Shown: one piece after another, positions 42,301-50,379 of the stretch
Numbering within the stretch: the first letter of the stretch is position 1
Layout of the letters: the number at the start of each line of letters is the position of its first letter
Source: Dehalococcoidia bacterium
GTDB taxonomy: Bacteria > Chloroflexota > Dehalococcoidia > CAUJGQ01
Length of the DNA stretch: 54,406 bases
NCBI GenBank assembly: GCA_035310145.1
Contig: DATGEL010000115.1
Coordinates: forward strand, 1-54,406
Reading direction: 5' to 3'
Program-made: the position numbers and the translations under genes
The notes under the pieces: model-generated
What the model was told of the DNA's origin: nothing
The model's database searches: none
What the model saw: the letters and a program-made list of their open reading frames with translations, nothing else

Positions 42301-42408
42301 GTCAGCCTGCTGATCTCGCTCGTGGGCGTCCTGATTACAATCGGGCTGTTCGCGTGGCCGTTGCTGCGACGGTTGTACAAGCGGCGCTTCGCGGCGGGGC
42401 CGGCATGA
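39379..42408 (+). CDS. YfhO-like large membrane protein (putative GT-C type)
   Basis: 1009 residues. A single helix near 50-68 is followed by a DVITTNYPWNQQPEF and DAVDQFIPWYLFTRTEL segment (acidic residues after the first helix, as in GT-C enzymes and YfhO). About ten more helices extend to about residue 560, then a large beta-rich extracytoplasmic domain (about 600-960), one C-terminal helix (TVSLLISLVGVLITIGLFAW) and a basic tail. YfhO proteins in Firmicutes transfer sugars to teichoic acid outside the membrane, so decoration of the glycan after or during export is likely. Positions about 39600-41200 are AT-richer than the rest. ATG 39379 lacks a clear ribosome binding site. Confidence 0.82.
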   Translation: MRFRRLSGVAQRILATAARTEVPPDGHLATPPGRAVPRWRRLLLRDPGRWLYPVALALLCVTYFAMPLTHGEISPPLDVITTNYPWNQQPEFAMLARTGSKNPLMSDAVDQFIPWYLFTRTELHHGRLPLWYPYSLGGEPHMARAQPAVLYPITILSLLMPLKVGMQFMLMVKPLIAGLGMYAFLLVLGLRRPSAFFGAIAFMFSSYFFIWLNHPHTAVADWLPWIFLCLEALLQKKSRAHLWVSALSIITATQFLGGHIESSLHILLFSTIYLGIRSVQRYLRFMTQSQIYSVVIPGILCFTGLVGGVAIAAVQLLPTVMLVLGGPTSTVRAHQPLYHIPFTDISSWIVPNLRGSPAYNSFNLWPNGFDYAEEVGYCGVVTLVLAGVALLRSPRRDREYTLTFLLLGLLAAAIVYGVQPVFTVARLPGLRLLANHRLVFVVAFFVSCLAAIGVDALLDAATTRWPSVPPEARRRAVWLGWGCFALATLFACTSALLTRMGIVRVARFFLETKGAVTLEAWAQSWVIFAGVMIVISAALLVLLKRAWIAPPAGATALALLLAGDVFTVGATYNPGVLPANLYPGADAIGAMRTHIADGKLALPAGPLHGGLILPFGLPQLGTNSENVFLSRPLRFSAALNRHGPDPSTIAYVVTNQTPDRRMLAIANASLLLVPTGDMELPGSGAHLVAQQEDAADQPVLAIAPGETVTQEMASVGAQISAVAVFVATDGLQPGPALALRLLDAGSGAVLGTASLPVAATTSGSWLSASFPAANVQPGQRLRLEVSRPADDTSGRAIRLFGTTRPLLQGARFLHNGQPAPGALRLRLYEPAAADTLTPVWHDNVTTLYRVEGFRPRVYVADGVIATQGDAATLAALDQLHVPGADAVVESRTPIASNGGQATIVRDLAGDITVKANMPAPGVLVLNEGYGDGGWQVTVDGKQRHDLRANYIYQGVELDAGQHTVHFSYRPPTWTVSLLISLVGVLITIGLFAWPLLRRLYKRRFAAGPA

Positions 42409-42488
42409 GTGCGCGCCGGGCTCGGCAGACAGTCGTTAGCCGTGCGCCGCGGCGCGAGCGGTGCGCTGCAATTACGGAGAGCAGTTGA

Positions 42489-43235
42489 ATGCTTCGCTCC
42501 ATCATTAAGAGGAACCAGGCGTGGTCGGCGCGGCTGGAACGGCGGCTGCCTCAGGCCAAAGACGATCCGCTGAAGGTCTACGACCGCACGGTAGTGAAGT
42601 GCGCCAGCCGGCTGAAGGCGCCCGTGATTGTCGACGTGGGCGGCGGCAAGCGCTGTACATTCGCGCCGCTCATCGACAAGGGCACCGGCGCCAGGATCAT
42701 CGCGGTAGATGTCTCCGAGGAAGAGCTGCGCCACAACACCGACGTCGACGACAAGCGGGTGGCAGATGCCGCGCAGGGGTTGCCGTTTGCCGATGGCGAA
42801 GTCGATCTGATCGCCTCGCGGCTGGTGCTCGAGCACGTGGCCGACGTGGAGGCTTTCGTCGCGCATTCGGCCCGTGTGCTCCGCAAGGGCGGATACTCGA
42901 TCCACCTGATGCCGGGCAGGTTCGCGCTGTTCGCCATTGCCGCCCGTATATTGCCCTTCAATTTTGCGAAGAGCGTCGTGCACGTTCTCCGGCCACAGAC
43001 CGTCGGAGTTATTGAGTTCCCAGTCTTCTATGATAAGTGCTATTATACTGCGCTTCACGAGACATTCACCAGACAAGGCTATGAAAAAGTGCGTGTACTG
43101 CCGTTTTATTACTCATCAGACTACTACGATGCGTTCTTCCCCGCCTATTGCCTGAGTGCGCTGTACGAAATGGTCGTGCGCAAGCTGCGCCTGCGAAACT
43201 TGGCCGGCTACATTTTGGTCGTGGCCCAGCGATAG
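42489..43235 (+). CDS. SAM-dependent methyltransferase (Methyltransf_11 type)
   Basis: 248 residues. VIVDVGGGKRCTFAPLIDKG (motif I), IIAVDVSEEELRHNTDVDD (motif II), LPFADGEVDLIASRLVLEHV and VLRKGGYSIHLMPGRFAL identify a class I methyltransferase. The C-terminal third (FYDKCYYTALHETFTRQGY) is encoded by AT-richer DNA (about 42940-43130). Probable sugar methylation in the glycan pathway. ATG with GGAGAG 8-9 nt upstream, 80 bp after the membrane protein gene. Confidence 0.87.
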   Translation: MLRSIIKRNQAWSARLERRLPQAKDDPLKVYDRTVVKCASRLKAPVIVDVGGGKRCTFAPLIDKGTGARIIAVDVSEEELRHNTDVDDKRVADAAQGLPFADGEVDLIASRLVLEHVADVEAFVAHSARVLRKGGYSIHLMPGRFALFAIAARILPFNFAKSVVHVLRPQTVGVIEFPVFYDKCYYTALHETFTRQGYEKVRVLPFYYSSDYYDAFFPAYCLSALYEMVVRKLRLRNLAGYILVVAQR

Positions 43236-43267
43236 CCGGTTGCCTGGCTTCGGCCCGCTGTGCCGTC

Positions 43268-43288
43268 CGGGTCGCGACCCGCTATCAT
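43268..43288 (+). promoter_or_regulatory. 14-bp perfect palindrome next to a -10-like box
   Basis: CGGGTCGCGACCCG at 43268-43281 is a perfect palindrome; TATCAT at 43283-43288 could be the -10 of the downstream set of genes starting at 43340. A dimeric regulator bound at the palindrome would cover the promoter spacer. No -35 match is obvious. Confidence 0.4.
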
Positions 43289-43339
43289 CTTCGCAACGCC
43301 GAGGGTTCGCCGCGCGGGCGGGCCGAGAGGAGCAGGCGC

Positions 43340-44329
43340 ATGGCGATCACGGCATCCCCTGCCGCCGCCGTTGCGGCGTCGGGCGAGTACCTTGAGCAGA
43401 TGCTGCGGCGGGTCAGGGTCGCGGTCCTCGTGCCCTGCTACAACGAGGCGGCGACGGTCGCCCAGGTCGTCTCCGGCTTCCGCGCCGCCCTCCCCGCCGC
43501 CACGGTCTACGTCTACGACAACAACTCCACGGACGGCACGCCCGAGCTGGCCCGCGCCGCCGGCGCAGAGGTGCGCGCCGAGCGGCTGCAGGGCAAGGGC
43601 AACGTCGTGCGGCGCATGTTCGCGGACGTCGATGCCGATGTCTACGTGCTCGTGGACGGCGACAGCACCTACGATCCTGCCCTGGCGCCGCGGCTGGTCG
43701 AGCGGCTGGTGGCGGAACGGCTCGATATGGTCGTCGGCTGCCGCGCCAGCAGCGCCGACGAGGCGTACCGCGCGGGCCATCGCCTGGGCAACCGCCTGCT
43801 CACGCGCTCCATCAGCCTGCTGTTCGGCCAGTCGTTCACCGATATCCTCTCCGGCTACCGCGTGCTCTCGCGCCGCTTCGTCAAGTCCTTCCCCGCCATG
43901 TCCCCCGGCTTCGAAATCGAGACGGAACTCACGGTGCACGCGCTTAAGCTGCGCATGCCCGCGGCGGAGATCATCGGCGCCTACGGGGCACGCCCGGACG
44001 GCTCAGCGAGCAAGCTCAACACCTATGGCGACGGCCTGAAGATCCTGCGCACGGTGCTCAGGCTCTTCCGCGACGAGCGCCCGCTGGCGTTCTTCGGCAT
44101 CATCTTTCTGTGCCTCGCCGCAATCTCGCTGGCACTCGGTGTTCCCGTCGTGGTCGGGTTCGTCCAAACCGGGCTGGTCAAGCGCTTCCCGACCGCGATC
44201 CTGGCCACGGGTATCATGGTGCTGGCCGTGATCAGCCTCATGTGCGGCCTGGTGCTGGACAGTGTGGCCAAGGGCCGCCGCGAGGTGAAGCGCCTCGCCT
44301 ATCTGGGCATCCCGCCGGTCGGCGGCTGA
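43340..44329 (+). CDS. Glycosyltransferase family 2, DPM1/GtrB-like
   Basis: 329 residues from ATG 43340 (GAGAGGAGCAGG upstream). VAVLVPCYNEAATVAQVV (about 28-45), VYDNNSTDGTPELARAAGA, VLVDGDSTYDP (D-x-D), ADEAYRAGHRLGNRLLTRSIS and DILSGYRVLSRRFVK fit polyprenyl-phosphate sugar transferases. Two helices at the C-terminus (FFGIIFLCLAAISLALG and ILATGIMVLAVISLMCG) anchor it. It likely makes a polyprenyl-phosphate sugar that the adjacent GtrA-type protein flips, as in Gtr glycan-modification systems. Confidence 0.92.
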   Translation: MAITASPAAAVAASGEYLEQMLRRVRVAVLVPCYNEAATVAQVVSGFRAALPAATVYVYDNNSTDGTPELARAAGAEVRAERLQGKGNVVRRMFADVDADVYVLVDGDSTYDPALAPRLVERLVAERLDMVVGCRASSADEAYRAGHRLGNRLLTRSISLLFGQSFTDILSGYRVLSRRFVKSFPAMSPGFEIETELTVHALKLRMPAAEIIGAYGARPDGSASKLNTYGDGLKILRTVLRLFRDERPLAFFGIIFLCLAAISLALGVPVVVGFVQTGLVKRFPTAILATGIMVLAVISLMCGLVLDSVAKGRREVKRLAYLGIPPVGG

Positions 44330-44360
44330 GCCGGCGGCAGTTCGTGCAGGAGGGCGCTGG

Positions 44361-44846
44361 TTGCACATCCGACAGCAGAGACTATTGCGCCTCGAGCGCG
44401 GCATCACGCGCGGCGCCGCCGTTGCCGAGGCATGGCTCGCCACGCGCTACGCCGTCGTCGGCGGCCTGGCGGGCCTGCTCTACTTGGTTCTAGCGATCGT
44501 GCTCGAACGCACGGCGCACATTGGGCCGCAGGCCGCTTCGGCGCTCGCCCTAACCGCCGCCGCGGCCTTCGCCTACGTCGGGCACCACACCATCACCTTC
44601 AGCGCGGATGGACGCCACGGTCACTACGCGCCGCGCTTCCTCACACTCGCCCTGGCGGCCTACGGCGTGAGCTATCTCCTGATCAGGCTGCTCGTCGAGA
44701 CCCACACCGCACCCTACATGATCGCCGCCCTGCTGGTGGCCGTGGCCAACGCCGCGATCTCATACCTCTGCAATCGCCTGCTCGTCTTTCGGCCGGCGCT
44801 CGCAGCCCGCGAATCTGGTATCTACGAGCCAGAGCGGCGGCGGTGA
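44361..44846 (+). CDS. GtrA-family membrane protein (putative flippase)
   Basis: 161 residues with four membrane helices: RYAVVGGLAGLLYLVLAIVL, SALALTAAAAFAYVGHH, FLTLALAAYGVSYLLIRLL and MIAALLVAVANAAISYLCN; the motif NRLLVFRP at the end is typical (N-x-x-W/L-V-F). The TTG start is preceded by GGAGGG. GtrA proteins move polyprenyl-phosphate sugars across the membrane; its partner synthase is the gene immediately upstream, and the YfhO-like protein could be the transferase on the outer face. Confidence 0.9.
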   Translation: MHIRQQRLLRLERGITRGAAVAEAWLATRYAVVGGLAGLLYLVLAIVLERTAHIGPQAASALALTAAAAFAYVGHHTITFSADGRHGHYAPRFLTLALAAYGVSYLLIRLLVETHTAPYMIAALLVAVANAAISYLCNRLLVFRPALAARESGIYEPERRR

Positions 44847-44970
44847 GGCGCCGGCGCCGGTGCAACATCTGCATCGGCTCGAACGTCTCACAGCGTGGGG
44901 CCGGGGCGGCCGGGCGACGACGCCTTGGGACGGGTGGGAAACCGCCGCGACTTCCTGTGAAAGGCACGAC

Positions 44971-46971
44971 GTGATCGCGAGGCTGTGGCCGCGCTGGCCG
45001 TGCGGCGCTGAGTGGCGGCGCTGGCTTGGCGCCGCGCTGCTGCGGGCGCTGCCGCTCATAATCGCGGCGCTGGCGCTTGGCGCGGTCGTCGCGCGCGATG
45101 CGCTTGCGGCGGCGCGGCAGGTGCAGACGGCCGAGCAGCAGGTCGGCGGTCTGCTGCAGGGCGACCTCGGTCCGGCCACGCGCGGCCGCGTGCAAGCGGC
45201 GGGCCACACGCTGGATGAGGCCTCCGGCCGGCTGCAGCGCGACCGCCTGCTGCTCTCGCCCGCCACGCCGCTGCTGCGCCTGCTCGGCTGGGTGCCGCTC
45301 GTCGGCCAACCCCTGGCCGAGGCGCCCGATCTGATCGCCGCCGGCGCCGAGGTGGCCAGCGGCGGCGCCCGCCTCGCCCATGGCCTCGCCCCGCTGCTCG
45401 CCGAGACGAACGCGCCGCCCGACGCTGCCACACCGCCCGCCCAGCGCCTCGTCGCCGCGCTCGACGCGGGCGCGCCGGCGCTGCGCCACGGGGACAAGGA
45501 CCTGCAGGCGGCCCTGGCCCGGCGCGCCCGCCTCCATCCCGAGGTGTACCGCGGCCCCTTCCATGGCCTGCGATCGCAGCTCGCGGCCTTCGATGCCAGC
45601 GTGCCCGGCGTCGCGCGGCAGGCGCGGGCGCTGGCGCTGCTGCCCGCCGCCGCCACGGCGCTGCTCGGCTTCGACGGGCCGCGCACCTATCTCGTGCTCG
45701 GCCAGGACTCGGCCGAGCTGCGCCCCACCGGCGGCTTCATCGGCAGCGCCGGCCTGATCACGCTCGAACGCGGCCGCCTCGCCTTCCAGGAGTACCGCTC
45801 CAGTTACGACTTCGACGCGCCCAACGCCGCGCCGCTGCCGGCGCCCGCCCCCTTGCAGCAGTACCTCGGCACGCCCGTCTGGAGCCTGCGCGACGCCAAC
45901 TGGTCGCCCGACTTCCCCGCCTCTGCCCGGCAGGTGCTCGCCTTCCTCCAGCGCGACCTCGGCATCACGCCCGACGGCGTGCTCGCCTTCGATAACGACG
46001 CCGTCAGCGCCCTGCTCGCCGCCCTCGGCCCGCTGCCCGTCGCCGGCTTCGCGCAGCCGCTCACCGCGCAGGACTGGTTCGACCAGACGACGCAGGCGCT
46101 GATCACCGCCCCCGGCTCGCTGCTGAGCCAGCTGCAGAACGCCAACGCGGCGAAGGGCACGGGCCTCAGCGCCGTGCTGAAGGCCGTTCTGGCCAGCGTG
46201 AACAGCGCCGCCGGCGAGCAGCAAACGCGCGCCCTGCAGGCGCTGCGCGTCTCGGCCCGCGCCGGCGATCTCTTGCTCTACACGCCCGAGCCGCCCGCCG
46301 CGGCCTGGGTGCAGAGCGCGGGCGCCGGCGGCGCGCTCACGCCCCCGCCCGCCGGCGATGTCCTCGGCGCCTTCGACGCGAATCTGGGCTACACGAAGAT
46401 CGGTCCCTACATCCACCGCTCGCTGCAATACGAGGTCTGGCTGGGAGAAGACGGCCGCGCCCAGCGAGCGCAACTGCAGCTCACCTACAGCAACACCGCC
46501 ACGCCGGCACAGGTCGCCGATCCGGCGAAGCGGCTGCTCGGCGCCCGCTGGCTGCCGCGGGAGGGCCGCTTCGAAGCGGCGCCGGGCCTCTTCGGCGATT
46601 ACCTGCGCGTGCTGCTGCCGCCCGGATCGGCCCTCAGCTCCGCCGGCGGCCTGCCGGACGCGCCGCGGGTCGCGCAGGAGGCCGGCTACACCAGCCTCGC
46701 GCAGTTCATCCCCCTCGGCCCGCAGGAGACGCAAACCCTGACGTTCGACCTGAAGCCGGGCTTCGCGCCGCCCGCGCCAGACGAATACCGCCTGACCCTG
46801 CTCAAGCAGCCGGGCGTGGGCCAGCAATCGGTGCGGGTCAGCGTGCACCTGCCGCCGGGCCGCACGGCGCAGGCGGTCTCCGCCAGCGGCGTGGTGCAGG
46901 GCCAAACGGTGGTCTGGAGCCTCGACCTGGCGGGAGCCAGCACGTTCGAGCTGCGGCTCGGCGGGCGGTAA
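44971..46971 (+). CDS. DUF4012 domain protein, membrane-anchored
   Basis: 666 residues from GTG 44971 (AAAGG upstream); the open frame can be read from 44860. One N-terminal helix (about 22-41, LLRALPLIIAALALGAVV) anchors a large extracytoplasmic part. The DUF4012 core includes TYLVLGQDSAELRPTGGFIGSAG (here split: YLVLGQDSAELRP, then TGGFIGSAGLI), FDAPNAAPLPAPAPLQQYLG, and NWSPDFPASARQVLAFL. The C-terminal half is beta-rich. DUF4012 proteins occur in Actinobacteria and Chloroflexota beside polysaccharide genes and show a distant likeness to LytR-CpsA-Psr logic, but no activity is known to me. Co-directional with the Gtr pair. Confidence 0.85.
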   Translation: MIARLWPRWPCGAEWRRWLGAALLRALPLIIAALALGAVVARDALAAARQVQTAEQQVGGLLQGDLGPATRGRVQAAGHTLDEASGRLQRDRLLLSPATPLLRLLGWVPLVGQPLAEAPDLIAAGAEVASGGARLAHGLAPLLAETNAPPDAATPPAQRLVAALDAGAPALRHGDKDLQAALARRARLHPEVYRGPFHGLRSQLAAFDASVPGVARQARALALLPAAATALLGFDGPRTYLVLGQDSAELRPTGGFIGSAGLITLERGRLAFQEYRSSYDFDAPNAAPLPAPAPLQQYLGTPVWSLRDANWSPDFPASARQVLAFLQRDLGITPDGVLAFDNDAVSALLAALGPLPVAGFAQPLTAQDWFDQTTQALITAPGSLLSQLQNANAAKGTGLSAVLKAVLASVNSAAGEQQTRALQALRVSARAGDLLLYTPEPPAAAWVQSAGAGGALTPPPAGDVLGAFDANLGYTKIGPYIHRSLQYEVWLGEDGRAQRAQLQLTYSNTATPAQVADPAKRLLGARWLPREGRFEAAPGLFGDYLRVLLPPGSALSSAGGLPDAPRVAQEAGYTSLAQFIPLGPQETQTLTFDLKPGFAPPAPDEYRLTLLKQPGVGQQSVRVSVHLPPGRTAQAVSASGVVQGQTVVWSLDLAGASTFELRLGGR

Positions 46972-47038
46972 GGCCGCCGGCTCTGCTAGCATGCGACCGG
47001 ACAGCCCCATGCTCGCAGACTCCCGACGGGATGGCCGC

Positions 47039-47803
47039 ATGCACCTGATCCGGACGCCGTTGCCGCGGCCGGGCGCCGTTGCGCTCGCGATCGGCGCGGC
47101 GCTGGCTGTCGCCTGCTCGTCCGGCGGCAGCGCCCGCCCTCGCCCCACGCCTTTCGCCGCCGGCAGCTTCGATCCCCGCAGCGTGCCCACCGTCGCCACG
47201 CCCTCGTCGCAGGAGACGGCCGCGGCCCGCGCCGCCGCCGGCAACGCTCTGCAGGCGCTGGCGGGCGCCTCCGGCGGTGCCGTGCACCTGCTCGATCCCG
47301 CGATTCTCTCCGGCGCCTCGGTGGTGGATGTGCTGCGCGTGAGCGCCCCCGCCGGCATCGGCGCCGACCAGGCGCGCATGCGCCTGCCCGCCCTCGGCTG
47401 GCGCTGGCTGGTGAGCTGGAGCGCGGTCGAGGCGAGCGCCGCGCGCTACCGCGAGTGGCGCGTGGAGCTGTTCGGCTTCGCCAGCGCGGCGAACGCCGGC
47501 CGCTACGCCGCGGAGCCGTTTCTCGAACCGGCGCCGCTGCTCGCCGCCGGCAAGCAGCCGCCGCCGGACGGCGCTGCGTCGGATGCGGCGCTCTACCGTG
47601 CGGCCGACGCGATCACGCCGCCGTTGCAAGCCGTCACGCCGGCGCCCGGCGAACGCGGCGTGCTGATCTGGCGCCGCGGCCGCATCGTCGCCGCCGTCTC
47701 CGAGGCGCAAACGCCCGCCGGTCTCGACCTGCCGCGGCTGGCAGCGCTCAGCCGCTCGCTCGACGCGGGGCTGCTGCAGGTACCAGGGAGCCTCGACCAG
47801 TGA
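47039..47803 (+). CDS. Putative lipoprotein
   Basis: 254 residues from ATG 47039 (GGGATGG upstream); an ATG at 46991 is possible. Signal peptide LPRPGAVALAIGAALAVAC with lipobox AVAC; the mature part begins CSSGGSARPRPTP. The remainder is an alpha/beta domain (about 60-250) with no recognised family, with AGRYAAEPFLEP and GERGVLIWRRGRIVAAV as notable segments, like substrate-sensing lipoproteins that follow DUF4012 genes. Its stop codon overlaps the GTG of the methyltransferase gene. Confidence 0.72.
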   Translation: MHLIRTPLPRPGAVALAIGAALAVACSSGGSARPRPTPFAAGSFDPRSVPTVATPSSQETAAARAAAGNALQALAGASGGAVHLLDPAILSGASVVDVLRVSAPAGIGADQARMRLPALGWRWLVSWSAVEASAARYREWRVELFGFASAANAGRYAAEPFLEPAPLLAAGKQPPPDGAASDAALYRAADAITPPLQAVTPAPGERGVLIWRRGRIVAAVSEAQTPAGLDLPRLAALSRSLDAGLLQVPGSLDQ

Positions 47804-48966
47804 GCGCCGCCGCCTCACCACTGCTGGTCTGCCCCCTCACCCGGCAGCCCCTGCGCCTGCTGCCGGCCGTGGCGCTGTCTGCCGGGCGCGATGCTCAGGG
47901 CGCGCTGCAGCTTCTGCGCGACGGCGAACCACTGCCCGCCGCGCCAACGGAGCGTGTGCTGCTGCGCGAGGACGGGCGGGTCGCCTATCCGGTGGTGGAC
48001 GGAATCCCGCTGCTGCTCGGTCCCGAGGCGATCGCCGTTGCGCCGGCGGCCGCGGGGCGCGTGCCGGCCGTTGCCACGCCCGCGGCGCCGGTCCTTCCGG
48101 CGGGCGGGCGCTACGCCGAAGCCTACGCCGAGATGGCGCATTACAACGCCGTGGCCGCGGCCCACCGGCGCGCCCTCGCCGGCTCGGCGGTCGCCGCGTC
48201 GGTGGCGCCGGCGCGCCGGGCGAGCGCGGCCGATCGGCGCACCTTTCCCGACCCCGCCCTGCGCTGGCTCGACCTGCTGTACGACCTGCCGGCGCAGCAC
48301 CGCGCCTACCGCCATCTGGCGCCCCTGGCGGGACGGCGGCTGCTGCAAGCCGGCGGCTCGGGCGTGCAGGCGGTCGTGCTGCTGCTCGCGGGCGCGGCCG
48401 AGGCCTGGCTGGCCAGCCCGATGCTCGACGAGCTGCGCCTGGCGAACGCGCTTGCGGAGAGCGTGGGCGTGGCCGATCGCCTGTTCTGCGTCGCGGCGAT
48501 CGGGGAGGAGCTGCCGTTCATGGCAGAGAGCTTCGACGGCGCCTTCTGCCCCGGCTCGCTGCACCACATGGACACCGCCGCCGCCCTGCCGGAGTTCGCC
48601 CGCGTGCTGCGTCCCGGCGGCCGCTTCGCCGCCTGCGAGCCGTGGCGGGCGCCGCTCTACGGCCTCGGCACGCGCCTCTTCGGCAAGGTCGAACCCGGCG
48701 TGCACTGCGAGGTGTTCACGGCGCCGCGCCTGCGGCCGCTGTTCACGGCTTTTCCCGGCGCACGCGTGGAACATCACGGCGCGCTCACGCGTTATCCCCT
48801 CGTGGCGCTGCAAAAGTTTGGACTGCGGCCGGGACGCCGGCTGGCCTGGGCGATCGCCCGCGCCGACGATGGCGTCTGCTCGCGCCTGCCGTGGCTGGCG
48901 AGGCAGGGCAGCAGCCTGGCGCTGCTGGGCACACGGCCGGCGCCCGGCTTGCCGGGGCACTGCTGA
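47800..48966 (+). CDS. Methyltransferase-domain protein with Trm112-like N-terminus
   Basis: 388 residues. The GTG at 47800 overlaps the preceding stop by 4 bp (GTGA), showing coupled translation. The N-terminus (LLVCPLTRQPLRL, then DGRVAYPVVDGIPLLL) is a Trm112-like small domain that lacks most zinc cysteines. Residues about 190-330 are a degenerate class I methyltransferase: LLQAGGSGVQAVVLLLAGA takes the place of motif I, DGAFCPGSLHHMD of motif IV, and EFARVLRPGGRFAACEPWR of motif V. The SAM-binding Glu/Gly pattern is weak, so catalysis is uncertain. Last gene of the glycan locus. Confidence 0.8.
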   Translation: MSAAASPLLVCPLTRQPLRLLPAVALSAGRDAQGALQLLRDGEPLPAAPTERVLLREDGRVAYPVVDGIPLLLGPEAIAVAPAAAGRVPAVATPAAPVLPAGGRYAEAYAEMAHYNAVAAAHRRALAGSAVAASVAPARRASAADRRTFPDPALRWLDLLYDLPAQHRAYRHLAPLAGRRLLQAGGSGVQAVVLLLAGAAEAWLASPMLDELRLANALAESVGVADRLFCVAAIGEELPFMAESFDGAFCPGSLHHMDTAAALPEFARVLRPGGRFAACEPWRAPLYGLGTRLFGKVEPGVHCEVFTAPRLRPLFTAFPGARVEHHGALTRYPLVALQKFGLRPGRRLAWAIARADDGVCSRLPWLARQGSSLALLGTRPAPGLPGHC

Positions 48967-48973
48967 TCCGCTG

Positions 48974-49016
48974 TTGCGCTCGTTGTGGCGCAAAGCTGGC
49001 CATCGGGCGTTATACT
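48974..49016 (+). promoter_or_regulatory. Inverted repeat overlapping a candidate promoter
   Basis: TTGCGC and GCGCAA (48974-48979 and 48988-48993) form a 6-bp inverted repeat with an 8-bp gap. The right arm lies exactly 17 bp upstream of TATACT (49011-49016), that is, in the -35 position. It would serve the secreted glycoside-hydrolase-like gene 200 bp downstream and suggests operator control. Confidence 0.35.
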
Positions 49017-49153
49017 ATGACGTACGGACCAGCCGTGCAGCGAGCAACCGCCCCGCCGTGCGGCGGCGAAGCTGCGAGGAGTTGAGCGGCCCGGCGTCGT
49101 ACGGCCAGCCCCGCACCCGGTCCACGCCACACCTGTTCCCCTGTTCTGCGTGA

Positions 49154-49199
49154 TTCGGTCAGAAGAGTTCGGTCATTCGGTCATTCGGTCATCCGGTCA
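49154..49199. repeat. TTCGGTCA octamer array
   Basis: TTCGGTCA occurs at 49154-49161, 49168-49175, 49176-49183 and 49184-49191, with TCCGGTCA at 49192-49199; the last four are in perfect 8-bp tandem. The array ends a few bases before the ribosome binding site AAGGGAG (49206-49212) of the next gene. Period 8 rather than 7 sets it apart from the other arrays. Confidence 0.85.
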
Positions 49200-49221
49200 G
49201 ATGAGAAGGGAGCCAGCCAGC

Positions 49222-50223
49222 ATGGGTGTATGGACGAAGCTCGCGGCAGGCGGTCTGGCGGTGTTGTTCAGTCTGGCGGTCGTGCGGCCCGCGGCGCCCG
49301 GCGCCCGCGCCGCGACCCGCCAGGCGGCGCCCACCGACCTGATCGGCGTGCTCGCCAACGGCGATCCGTCGGCGCTGCCGCGGCTCGGCGCGACCTGGTT
49401 TCTGACCGACGGCGCCGGCGTCGGCGAAGTGGCGGGCATGACCCGGGCCTCGATTATCCGCCTCAATCCGCCGCAGCCGGTCGACGAAGTCATGGCGGCC
49501 GTCGCCTCACGGCCCGGCGGCGCCTGGCTGGTCGGCAACGAGCCGAACGTGCCCACCACCAACTCTTCCGACGCGCTCAGCCCCTCGGACTACGCCGTCG
49601 CCCTGCACGACTGGGAGGCGCGCATCCACACCGCCGACCCGACGGCGATCATCGTCGGCCCCAACGTGCTCAACTGGTCGCAGACCTGCAACGGCTGCCC
49701 CGGCTACACGCTCGGCCTGGACTGGACCACGGAGTTCTACAACGACTACGTGAACATGTACGGCGTGCGGCCGCCGATCGATAAGTGGGCCGTGCACACC
49801 TATGAGCTCGATTGGGTGAACCTGCCCACGCTCTCCACGGACTGGCACAAGCAGCAACTTCGCGACTTCCGCGCCTGGCTGGATGCCATTCCCGACGAGG
49901 CCGGCCGCCCGATCTGGGACACCGAGGTCGGCTTCCACTGGGCCTTCCCCGGCGACGAGCTGGTCGGCAACAAGCTGGTGCCGACCGGGCCGTACGACAC
50001 GGCCGGCGTGCAGGCCTGGATGTCGGACATGCTCAGCTTCTTTACGAACGAGGGCGTGCAGCTCGGCGTCGAGCGCTCCTTCTTTTACGCGCAGTGGGGG
50101 GCGCTGGAAGGCTTCTCCGACAGCTACGGCGGCCTGGCCTTTTTCGACGGCCCGCAGATCGACGCCTCGCTGACGCCGTCGGGGCAGCAGTTGCAGGCGT
50201 TCTTCCAGGGCGCCGGACAGTAG
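49222..50223 (+). CDS. Secreted glycoside-hydrolase-like protein (clan A fold)
   Basis: 333 residues from ATG 49222 (AAGGGAG 9 nt upstream; ATG 49201 is possible). Signal peptide LAAGGLAVLFSLAVVRPAAPGARA. The TIM-barrel motifs of clan GH-A are visible: WLVGNEPNVP with the acid/base Glu, and PIWDTEVGFHWAFP with the nucleophile Glu, plus DKWAVHTYELDW. These suggest a retaining hydrolase acting on an exopolysaccharide, possibly the glycan made by the preceding locus, but the substrate is unknown. It is separated from that locus by a probable own promoter and the octamer array. Confidence 0.78.
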   Translation: MGVWTKLAAGGLAVLFSLAVVRPAAPGARAATRQAAPTDLIGVLANGDPSALPRLGATWFLTDGAGVGEVAGMTRASIIRLNPPQPVDEVMAAVASRPGGAWLVGNEPNVPTTNSSDALSPSDYAVALHDWEARIHTADPTAIIVGPNVLNWSQTCNGCPGYTLGLDWTTEFYNDYVNMYGVRPPIDKWAVHTYELDWVNLPTLSTDWHKQQLRDFRAWLDAIPDEAGRPIWDTEVGFHWAFPGDELVGNKLVPTGPYDTAGVQAWMSDMLSFFTNEGVQLGVERSFFYAQWGALEGFSDSYGGLAFFDGPQIDASLTPSGQQLQAFFQGAGQ

Positions 50224-50379
50224 GCAGCAGGCGCCCGGCTCAGGCCGCCGTCACGGTGCAGAACGGACACCGGGCGCGGCCTGCGCTGCGCGCCGGCGGA
50301 ACGGCTCAGCCGCTGGAGACGGTTCAAGACGGTTGTCGGGCGCGCGGCGCCCGCAGGCTCGGGCGGCGGCATCCGCGCG

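Noticed and set aside
44860-44970. Upstream start for the DUF4012 gene
   Set aside because: The added 37 residues have no ribosome binding site and lie before the expected N-terminal membrane helix; GTG 44971 fits better.
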